Shown here one piece after another: positions 1 through 6,035 of a DNA stretch of 6,275 bases. The stretch is from Clostridia bacterium (lineage in GTDB: Bacteria; Bacillota_A; Clostridia; Peptostreptococcales; JAAYPU01). Below the pieces are notes generated by a model, which was not told where the DNA came from, made no database searches, and was given only the letters and a program-made list of their open reading frames with translations. Each line of letters opens with the position of its first letter. Position 1 is the first letter of the stretch. Made by a program: the position numbers and the translations under genes. Where the stretch lies: assembly GCA_022360735.1 (NCBI GenBank), contig JAKSCF010000022.1:1-6275 (forward strand). Direction: 5' to 3'.

Positions 1-435
1 ATTTTTTAATTCACTGATATATTTTGCACTTTCAGCGGTATTTTTGAAAGGGACAAAGTGCATCTTAGGATGACTTTTGAAAAAATAGCTGCTTTGTTCA
101 TATGCCTGAGGGTGGGAATAGACTTGTGATATATCCTCAAGCTTTGAATCCATAAGTCCTACCAGATGATGTTCAACTTTGATACATCTTTCGCCTACGA
201 TAGAGGATGAATAATCCCTTAATAGACGATATGTATCTGAAATACCGCCTGTAGAAGAGTTTTCAATAGGTAGTATCCCATAGTCAATGGTATTGTTTTC
301 TAATTGTATCAAAACATCCTCAAAATCAGGATAGTGAGATTCTAATACTTCTGAGTCAAAATATTCACTTAAAGCTTGTTGACTAAAAGAGCCTGGAACG
401 CCCTGATAACCAACTTTAATATTATTTTGTTTCAT
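1..435 (-). CDS. pheA: Prephenate dehydratase, N-terminal part (runs off the window edge)
   Basis: Converts prephenate to phenylpyruvate, the committed step of Phe synthesis, in the cytoplasm. The 145 visible residues cover most of the catalytic domain: GYQGVPGSFS (9-18) is the family's opening glycine motif, LPIENSSTGGI (55-65) the substrate-binding PIENS motif, then HPQAYEQ (108-114) and NTAESAKYI (132-140). Monofunctional enzymes are usually about 270-285 aa, so roughly half is present; the TRF catalytic motif and C-terminal ACT domain would lie beyond the edge. The ATG at 433-435 follows the aroC stop by 5 nt, and its Shine-Dalgarno (AAGGGGAG) is formed by the last aroC codons, suggesting translational coupling. 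The protein opens directly with the dehydratase domain, so there is no N-terminal chorismate mutase as in E. coli P-protein. The truncation is only the window boundary; no frameshift is seen. Identity is clear from motifs; the missing C-terminus cannot be judged. Confidence 0.95.
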   Translation of the reverse strand, partial: MKQNNIKVGYQGVPGSFSQQALSEYFDSEVLESHYPDFEDVLIQLENNTIDYGILPIENSSTGGISDTYRLLRDYSSSIVGERCIKVEHHLVGLMDSKLEDISQVYSHPQAYEQSSYFFKSHPKMHFVPFKNTAESAKYISELKN

Positions 436-440
436 GTTAC

Positions 441-1517
441 TTACTCCCCTTCTAATAATAAATCTAAAATGACCAATGCTGCTGCAGCTTCGGTAACAGC
501 AACTGCTCTAAAGACAATACATGGGTCATGCCGTCCTTGGATGACAAGTTCGGCAGCCTCATTGAGTTTGAGATTAACCGTTTTTTGTTTTTGGGAAATA
601 GAAGGAGTCGGTTTAAATACGGTTCTAAAAACAATGGGCATGCCATTAGAAATGCCTCCTAAAATTCCGCCGTTATGATTGGTTTCAGTTTGTATTTGGC
701 TTTCATGGATGGTATAGGCATCATTGGCCTCCGAGCCTTTCATATGAGCAAAGTTAAAACCTTGCCCAAACTCAATCCCTTTTACGGCAGGAATTGAAAA
801 CATCATGGAAGATAATCTGCTTTCTATGGAATCAAAGAAGGGAGAGCCCATACCTGCGGGGATATTTATTATTGCAGTTTCAATAATACCGCCTAAAGAA
901 TCTAACTGTTCTTTAGCCTCTAATACTATTTTTTCCATTTTGTTTCCGGCTTTATCATCCAATACACATATTTTTTTATTGGATAAAGCTTGAAACATTT
1001 CTGCGGTAGGATTTTCAAAGGGCGTATCCTTAATAGAACCGATTTGGTATATGTGACTGCCGACAGCAATATTCTTTTGCTTTAAAATCTGCTTTGCAAT
1101 AGCTCCGGCAAATACCAAAGGGGCAGTTAATCTGCCGGAAAAGTGTCCGCCGCCTCTATAGTCGTTAAATCCTTTATACTTAATGTATCCGGTATAATCT
1201 GCATGACCCGGTCTTATGGTCAAAGCCGTTTTTTCATAATCTTTTGATCGAGTATCTTTGTTTGCTATAAAACAACATAGGGGTGTTCCTGTAGTTTTGC
1301 CATTGAAAAAGCCGCTGACGATTTCGTATGCATCTTTTTCTTTTCTTGGCGTCGAAGTAGGTGATTTGCCGGGGGCACGTCTTTTCATTTCTAAATCAAT
1401 GGCATCAAAATCTAATGCTATCCCTGGTGGAAGCCCATGGATTACAGCGCCGATGGCTTTACCATGAGATTCACCAAATAGCGATATTTGAATATTATTT
1501 CCCCAAATCGAACTCAT
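441..1517 (-). CDS. aroC: Chorismate synthase
   Basis: Last step of the shikimate pathway: anti-1,4-elimination of phosphate from EPSP to give chorismate, using reduced FMN. The 358-residue protein is of normal length and has all signature regions: GESHG (15-19, catalytic His18), RPGHAD (102-107), FNDYRGGGHFSGRLTA (117-132), NHNGGILGGISNG (280-292) and GRHDPC (328-333). The open frame extends upstream to 1583, but that extension lies inside aroA and is unlike the family; the ATG at 1515-1517 gives the usual MSSIWGNN start and has a strong site, GGAGGAG at 1524-1530, 6 nt upstream. It therefore overlaps the end of aroA by 23 nt in another frame, which suggests translational coupling. Its own last codons form the ribosome binding site for pheA. 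All expected catalytic positions that I can check are present. Confidence 0.97.
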   Translation of the reverse strand: MSSIWGNNIQISLFGESHGKAIGAVIHGLPPGIALDFDAIDLEMKRRAPGKSPTSTPRKEKDAYEIVSGFFNGKTTGTPLCCFIANKDTRSKDYEKTALTIRPGHADYTGYIKYKGFNDYRGGGHFSGRLTAPLVFAGAIAKQILKQKNIAVGSHIYQIGSIKDTPFENPTAEMFQALSNKKICVLDDKAGNKMEKIVLEAKEQLDSLGGIIETAIINIPAGMGSPFFDSIESRLSSMMFSIPAVKGIEFGQGFNFAHMKGSEANDAYTIHESQIQTETNHNGGILGGISNGMPIVFRTVFKPTPSISQKQKTVNLKLNEAAELVIQGRHDPCIVFRAVAVTEAAAALVILDLLLEGE

Positions 1518-2778
1518 CGATTTCTCCTCCAAGCTTTTTAAAGTCTTCCCAGAATGTAGGATAGGATTTTTTGACGGTATCACTATTGGTGATTTTTACC
1601 TGATCCGTACACCTTATAGATGCGACGGCCAATGCCATTGCTATGCGGTGATCGTTCCAGCTGTCTACAATGCCGCCTTTCAGATGATCTTTACCGTGGA
1701 TGGTTAAGCTGTCAGCATCTTCAATAATCTCTGCTCCCAGCTTATTCAGCTCACTGGTAGTAGAAGCCAGTCGGTCTGATTCTTTAATTCTTAATCTGGC
1801 AGCATTAATGATCTTTGTCGTACCTTTACTGACAGCCGCTAATACAGACAAAACAGGGACGAGATCGGGGCATTGTGAAGCATCAATTTCTATACCATGA
1901 GTGACAGAAGGTAAGATATGAATCGCATGTTCTTCTTCAACGATTTTACCCCCCATTTGCTTAACGATATCTAAAATCATACGATCACCTTGGCCGGAAT
2001 CTAAGCGCATACCTTCTATCGTTAAGCCGTTGTCTATTAGCCCTGCTACAATCCAAAATGCAGCTTGAGAATAGTCGCCTTCTACGGTATAATCTTGACT
2101 TACATAGCTTTGATTACCTTTAATTTTAAAAGTCTTGTAATTTTCGTGATGGATTTGTATAGAATAATGTTTTAACACATCTAAGGTCAAATCGATATAA
2201 CCTTTGGATTCTAATTCGGTAGTGATATGTATAGTAGAATCACCATCTAATAAAGGCAATGCATACAATAAGCCGGTAATAAATTGTGAGCTGATATCCC
2301 CTGCGATGTAATAATCATCGGGTTTAAGGGAACCCGTAACTTTTAGCGGCAACTGCCCGTGTGTCGTTTCGTAATCAATATTTTGCCGGCTAAAAATATC
2401 ATAATAAGGGGTAAGAGGCCTTTTTCCTAAACGACCTTCACCTGTAAAAGTAGCAGGTGTTTTAATAACGTTGGCTACTGGAATTAAAAATCTAAGGGTT
2501 GATCCTGACTCTTTACAATCGATGGTTGGTATTTGTATACCGGTTTCTTTTATACCTTGAATGCTAATACATGTATCATCTTCCAAGTTGATAGAGGCAC
2601 CTAATGCTTTCATACCTTCAATGGTTGCTTTAATATCTTCTGAAAGTAATAGGTTATTAACGCATGCTTTTCCTTTTGCAAGGGCTGCACCGATAATGGC
2701 TCGATGGCTAATGCTCTTTGAAGGTGGTACTTTGATTTTACCATCAAGAGATGTTGGTGCGATAATGACTGTTTTCAT
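1495..2778 (-). CDS. aroA: 3-phosphoshikimate 1-carboxyvinyltransferase (EPSP synthase)
   Basis: Transfers the enolpyruvyl group of PEP to shikimate 3-phosphate; sixth step of the shikimate pathway and the glyphosate target. The 427-residue protein is full length for the two-domain inverted alpha/beta fold. Visible motifs: PPSKSISHR (18-26, with Lys21, Ser22 and Arg26 for substrate and PEP), ESGSTLRFLIP (90-100), GRLGKRP (115-121), GDISSQF (160-166), CPDLVP (303-308, catalytic Asp305), RIKESDRL (330-337) and NDHRIAMA (375-382). The PEP-site loop reads ESGST rather than the NAGTA of E. coli, a form I recall from clostridial enzymes; its effect on inhibitor sensitivity cannot be read from sequence. 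The start ATG at 2776-2778 has AAGGAG about 9 nt upstream, inside the 29-nt gap after aroB. The 3' end overlaps aroC by 23 nt and holds the aroC ribosome binding site. Confidence 0.97.
   Translation of the reverse strand: MKTVIIAPTSLDGKIKVPPSKSISHRAIIGAALAKGKACVNNLLLSEDIKATIEGMKALGASINLEDDTCISIQGIKETGIQIPTIDCKESGSTLRFLIPVANVIKTPATFTGEGRLGKRPLTPYYDIFSRQNIDYETTHGQLPLKVTGSLKPDDYYIAGDISSQFITGLLYALPLLDGDSTIHITTELESKGYIDLTLDVLKHYSIQIHHENYKTFKIKGNQSYVSQDYTVEGDYSQAAFWIVAGLIDNGLTIEGMRLDSGQGDRMILDIVKQMGGKIVEEEHAIHILPSVTHGIEIDASQCPDLVPVLSVLAAVSKGTTKIINAARLRIKESDRLASTTSELNKLGAEIIEDADSLTIHGKDHLKGGIVDSWNDHRIAMALAVASIRCTDQVKITNSDTVKKSYPTFWEDFKKLGGEIDEFDLGK
1524..1530 (-). promoter_or_regulatory. aroC ribosome binding site inside aroA
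   Basis: GGAGGAG on the minus strand, 6 nt before the aroC ATG at 1515-1517. It encodes Gly-Gly-Glu near the C-terminus of AroA (residues 417-419), so ribosomes finishing aroA pass over it. This site decides the aroC start against the longer open frame reaching 1583. Confidence 0.85.
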
Positions 2779-2807
2779 AAAAAAATCTCCTTATTTATAT
2801 TTTCTAT

Positions 2808-3866
2808 TTATATAAATTCTCCAATACTTGCCTTGTCAATAGTATGAATAAAACTATCACCAATATGATTTAAGAGGATAAGATTTATTTTGCTGCCACG
2901 ACTTTTTTTGTCGTTGAGTAACGTCTTGATAAGCGTACTCTTATCAATATCCGGCAGTTGAGAAGGAAGGTGATATTTATTGAGTAAAGACTTTATTTTA
3001 ACAGTGTTTTCTTTTCCCGTTAGTCCAAGGCTCTCGCTTTTTTGAGTAATATGATGCATACCTATTGCAACACCTTCACCATGGGTATATTCACTATATC
3101 CATATAATTTTTCAATGCCGTGACCTATGGTATGACCAAAATTTAAAAGCATTCGAGTGTTCTCATCTTTCTCATCTTTTTCAACAATTTCTTTTTTAAT
3201 GGCACAACACTGATAAATGATTTCTTCCATATGATCATGAATGTCTTCTATTTCAATATTTTCTAATAGACTAAATAGTTCAGAATTTTTGATGCAGCCA
3301 TATTTAATGACTTCTGCCATACCATCCCAAAGATAGCGTGGCTTAAGGGTGGTTAATACCGCAGGGTCAATCAAAACGATTTCCGGATGATAAAAACTGC
3401 CGACTAAATTTTTGCCTAAGGCTAAATTGACAGCGGTTTTTCCGCCTATACTGCTGTCCACTTGAGCGATTAGGGATGTAGGAATTTGAATAAAAGGAAC
3501 ACCTCTTAAAAAGGTTGCAGCCGCAAATCCGGATAAATCTCCGATAACACCACCGCCAAGAGCGATCAATCGGTCACTCTTGGTAATGCCTAAATTAATA
3601 AGCTGGGAATATACATGTTCAAGCGTTTCTAAAGATTTGCTTTGTTCTCCCGGTGGTATTACGATTGAATGGACATCGAAGTCGTATTTTTTAAGATGAT
3701 TTATGAATGCTTTACCATATACATCATAAACATTTTCATCAGTGATCACAACGCTTTTTTTACCATGAATGTACTTTTCAATATACTTATGGATATTTTG
3801 AAGCATGTTTTTTTCTATAATAATGGCGTAATTTTTATCAGGCAGATTTATATTTAAAGTACGCAT
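2808..3866 (-). CDS. aroB: 3-dehydroquinate synthase
   Basis: Converts DAHP to 3-dehydroquinate, second step of the shikimate pathway; an NAD- and divalent-metal-dependent cytoplasmic enzyme. At 352 residues it is standard length. Seen: PPGEQSKS (71-78), the nucleotide-binding loop GGGVIGDLSGFAAATFLRG (104-122), PTSLIAQVDSSIGGKTAVN (129-147), MAEVIKYG (183-190), NFGHTIGH (242-249) and THGEGVAIGM (261-270). By analogy with the Aspergillus nidulans enzyme domain, Glu185, His245 and His262 would be the metal ligands and His249 an active-site residue. The ATG at 3864-3866 comes 1 nt after the tyrA stop, with a GAGGAG site inside the last tyrA codons, about 10 nt upstream, so coupled translation is likely. 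No key residue is missing. Confidence 0.97.
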   Translation of the reverse strand: MRTLNINLPDKNYAIIIEKNMLQNIHKYIEKYIHGKKSVVITDENVYDVYGKAFINHLKKYDFDVHSIVIPPGEQSKSLETLEHVYSQLINLGITKSDRLIALGGGVIGDLSGFAAATFLRGVPFIQIPTSLIAQVDSSIGGKTAVNLALGKNLVGSFYHPEIVLIDPAVLTTLKPRYLWDGMAEVIKYGCIKNSELFSLLENIEIEDIHDHMEEIIYQCCAIKKEIVEKDEKDENTRMLLNFGHTIGHGIEKLYGYSEYTHGEGVAIGMHHITQKSESLGLTGKENTVKIKSLLNKYHLPSQLPDIDKSTLIKTLLNDKKSRGSKINLILLNHIGDSFIHTIDKASIGEFI

Positions 3867-3867
3867 T

Positions 3868-4713
3868 TTATTTCATCTCCTCTTTTTTACGAGTGCAATT
3901 TGAGAATATTTCTTCGAGCATGGATTTGTTGTCTTGAGCGATAGCTGTTCTAACTTGATCCATCTCCCCGATAAAGGCATCTATTAGATGAAGGATGTTA
4001 TCCTTATTTCCTATAATTAAATCAGTCCAAAGGGGGGCATTCATTTTAGCGATTCGTGTAAACTCTCCAAAACTATTGCCTGTAAATCTTAATATATCTT
4101 CATTGTCATGACAATTGATGATAGAGGCAGCAATAATATGTGGAAGCTGGCTGGTATAGCCAATCATTTCGTCATGCATTTGTGGCGTTACTTGAGAAAT
4201 TTTACCGAATCCCATTTCTTTCAGTATTTCTGTTAATAGCGATATGCTTTCTGCTTTATTGTTTTCAGTAGGAGTTATTATAAAGTTAGCGTTGTTAAAC
4301 AATGTCTTAGAAGCCGAAGTTATGCCGATACCTTCGTTGCCTGCCATAGGATGACCGCCCACAAAATCGATATCATCTCTTTCAATATTGATCTGATCCA
4401 TGATTTTGCTTTTAATACCACTTGCATCCATTATAATAGCACCGGATTTAAAATGATACATATATTCTTGAATAAAGTTTACAATGTTACCAGGATAAAT
4501 ACATAAAATAACAATATCGGAATGCGCTATGGGGTATTGGGGATTATCAAAACCCTTTTCAATCATATTATCTGCCTCAGCTTTTTGCAGGGTATCTAAA
4601 TTTTTATCGATACCCCATATATTATTAAAGTTTAGCTTATTCAAATGGTAAGCGAAGGAACCGCCAATAACGCCCAGTCCTACTATACTAATATTAAAAT
4701 GGTTAACATTCAT
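3868..4713 (-). CDS. tyrA: Prephenate dehydrogenase (no regulatory domain)
   Basis: Oxidative decarboxylation of prephenate to 4-hydroxyphenylpyruvate, the Tyr-branch step. The 281-residue protein has an N-terminal Rossmann fold with GLGVIGGS (12-19) followed by an acidic residue after the second strand (GID, 34-36), which favours NAD over NADP. GGHPMAG (119-125) carries the probable catalytic His121; SQLPH (188-192) and FTRIAK (218-223, Arg220) match the substrate-binding His and Arg known from the Aquifex enzyme. The length covers only the two dehydrogenase domains: there is no fused chorismate mutase (as in E. coli) and no C-terminal ACT domain (as in the longer Bacillus subtilis protein). 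The ATG at 4711-4713 has AGAGGTG about 5 nt upstream, in the 11-nt gap after aroF. Arogenate as alternative substrate cannot be excluded from sequence. Confidence 0.95.
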   Translation of the reverse strand: MNVNHFNISIVGLGVIGGSFAYHLNKLNFNNIWGIDKNLDTLQKAEADNMIEKGFDNPQYPIAHSDIVILCIYPGNIVNFIQEYMYHFKSGAIIMDASGIKSKIMDQINIERDDIDFVGGHPMAGNEGIGITSASKTLFNNANFIITPTENNKAESISLLTEILKEMGFGKISQVTPQMHDEMIGYTSQLPHIIAASIINCHDNEDILRFTGNSFGEFTRIAKMNAPLWTDLIIGNKDNILHLIDAFIGEMDQVRTAIAQDNKSMLEEIFSNCTRKKEEMK

Positions 4714-4724
4714 TGGTTCACCTC

Positions 4725-5741
4725 TTAGATTTTTTTATTTAAATGTTGAGAAAGAGATTTTAAATTACCCATTAGGTCGTCAAATCTTGAAGGTTTAATG
4801 GATTGCTGACCATCACTTTTTGCATTTTGAGGATCTTGATGTACTTCAATCATGATACCGTCTGCGCCAACAGCCAAGGCAGCTTTAGCCAGTGGTTCAA
4901 CAAGCCACCATTCACCGGAAGCGTGACTCGGATCTACAATAACAGGCAGATGGCTGAGTTTCTTTAAAACTGGAACAGCACTGATATCCAAAGTATTTCT
5001 AGTGTATCTTTCAAAAGTACGTATACCTCTTTCACATAAAACAACTTGATTATTCCCGCCGGACATAATGTATTCGGCTGACATGAGGAGTTCTTCAATG
5101 GTTGCTGACAAGCCTCTTTTAAGAAGAATAGGTTTATTTGTTTTTCCTAACTCCTTAAGAAGCATAAAGTTTTGCATGTTTCTTGCTCCAACTTGGATGA
5201 TGTCAACGTTTTCTACAAAGTATTCGATTTTATCAATAGCCATAATCTCAGAAACCACAGGCAGGCCGGTAGCAGCTTTGGCTTCATTGAGCAGTTCGAT
5301 ACCTTCTTCTCCTAAACCTTGGAAACTGTAAGGGGAAGTTCTTGGTTTAAATGCACCGCCTCTTAAGAAATGCGCACCGGATTCCTTTACTTTTTGAGCC
5401 AAATCTATAATAGCATCATGACCTTCTATAGAGCAAGGACCGGCAATAACCCCAAAATTTTCTCCACCGATTTTATGGTCATCGATGTCAATGACGGTAT
5501 CTTCCGGACGAAATGCAATGCTGGCTTTTTTATAGGGTGATTGTATCCGTATTAATTTTTCGACCAACCGATTTGCTTCAATCCAAGTTGTATCTATAGT
5601 AGAGGTATCACCTACGACTCCAAGTAAGTGATAGTTTTCTCCTTTACTTTCATGTATTTTGACATCATGATTGTCTACAAGTTTTTTAACAATAGATTCT
5701 ATTTCTTCTTTAGGTAAGTTTTTTCTCATAACTATAACCAT
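4725..5741 (-). CDS. aroF: 3-deoxy-7-phosphoheptulonate (DAHP) synthase, type I-beta with ferredoxin-like regulatory domain
   Basis: Condenses PEP and erythrose 4-phosphate to DAHP, the entry step of aromatic biosynthesis. The 338-residue protein has an N-terminal ferredoxin-like domain (about 1-70) followed by a TIM barrel, the layout of the Thermotoga maritima enzyme, where that domain mediates feedback inhibition by Tyr. Barrel motifs: GPCSIEG (101-107), KPRTSPYSFQG (132-142), KRG (208-210), DPSHASG (270-276) and IEVHQDP (298-304). Putative metal ligands Cys103, His273, Glu299 and Asp310 match, as I recall them, the Thermotoga ligands displaced by one residue. The open frame can be extended to a TTG at 5754-5756, but that codon overlaps the Shine-Dalgarno (TTGGAGGA); the ATG at 5739-5741, 8 nt after GGAGG, is chosen. 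First structural gene of the operon, downstream of an attenuator. No chorismate mutase is fused to it, unlike the B. subtilis homologue. Confidence 0.96.
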   Translation of the reverse strand: MVIVMRKNLPKEEIESIVKKLVDNHDVKIHESKGENYHLLGVVGDTSTIDTTWIEANRLVEKLIRIQSPYKKASIAFRPEDTVIDIDDHKIGGENFGVIAGPCSIEGHDAIIDLAQKVKESGAHFLRGGAFKPRTSPYSFQGLGEEGIELLNEAKAATGLPVVSEIMAIDKIEYFVENVDIIQVGARNMQNFMLLKELGKTNKPILLKRGLSATIEELLMSAEYIMSGGNNQVVLCERGIRTFERYTRNTLDISAVPVLKKLSHLPVIVDPSHASGEWWLVEPLAKAALAVGADGIMIEVHQDPQNAKSDGQQSIKPSRFDDLMGNLKSLSQHLNKKI

Positions 5742-5932
5742 ATCTATTTCCTCCAAATTTTAAATATAGTAAACTTAAGAACCGTCCTCGTTATATGTCC
5801 TGAATAATGGTACAAATATTTCTATTACTGATGTTTTGTAATTTAGACATATTCTATACATTAAGGTGTATTCTGAACGTGGACCGGTAAATTTAAATAA
5901 ATGCTTTTACAGAGCTCTGTTTATCGTGGAAT
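5742..5932 (-). other. Distal untranslated leader between terminator and aroF
   Basis: About 190 nt of AT-rich sequence transcribed only on read-through. I see no plausible coding frame with a ribosome binding site and no convincing second promoter. It contains a 12-nt perfect palindrome, ACAGAGCTCTGT (5909-5920), and ends with the aroF Shine-Dalgarno TTGGAGGA. The length is greater than needed for an attenuator and its purpose is unexplained. Confidence 0.5.
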
Positions 5933-5964
5933 AAAAAAAAGACTCATCCTATCAATGAGTCTTT
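5933..5964 (-). terminator. Intrinsic terminator of the attenuator (helix 3:4)
   Basis: On the minus strand AAAGACTCAT (5955-5964) pairs perfectly with ATGAGTCTTT (5938-5947) around a 7-nt loop, followed by a run of U (eight consecutive T from 5940 to 5933, three of them in the stem). It stands 26 nt after the leader-peptide stop and about 190 nt before aroF, with no gene between, so it is a conditional terminator and not the end of an upstream gene. The opposite strand has a weaker, interrupted T tail and no gene feeding into it. Confidence 0.88.
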
Positions 5965-6035
5965 GTTTGCTTTAATACTTTGTCAGTTTATCATACGGCG
6001 CCGATGTATGATGGTATGGTCAACTCATTAAAAAG
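5950..6035 (-). promoter_or_regulatory. Attenuator antiterminator helix 2:3
   Basis: Minus-strand CTTTTTAATGAGTT (6022-6035) can pair with the segment at about 5948-5961 that includes the 5' arm of the terminator. The core AATGAGT (6023-6029) with ACTCATT (5954-5960) is 7 perfect Watson-Crick pairs; including flanks, 13 of 14 positions pair, three as G-U. Forming it removes the terminator's 5' arm and would allow read-through into aroF. The leader stop codon lies between the two arms, so a ribosome terminating there would keep them apart. Complementarity is seen; function is inferred. Confidence 0.75.

Noticed and set aside
376..678. Plus-strand open frames opposite the aro genes, for example this one and those near 805, 1258, 1700, 2561, 3669 and 5068.
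   Set aside because: All are antisense to strongly supported genes, with no family resemblance, operon context or convincing ribosome binding site.
1518..1583. N-terminal extension of chorismate synthase by 22 residues.
   Set aside because: It lies inside aroA, is unlike the family's N-terminus, and the internal ATG has a strong ribosome binding site.
5742..5756. TTG start for DAHP synthase at 5754-5756, five codons upstream.
   Set aside because: The TTG overlaps the Shine-Dalgarno that serves the ATG at 5739-5741; the shorter start matches the Thermotoga-type N-terminus.
5938..5964. Terminator as the end of an upstream or plus-strand gene.
   Set aside because: Nothing on the plus strand leads into it, its U tract is on the minus-strand side, and it sits between leader peptide and aroF.
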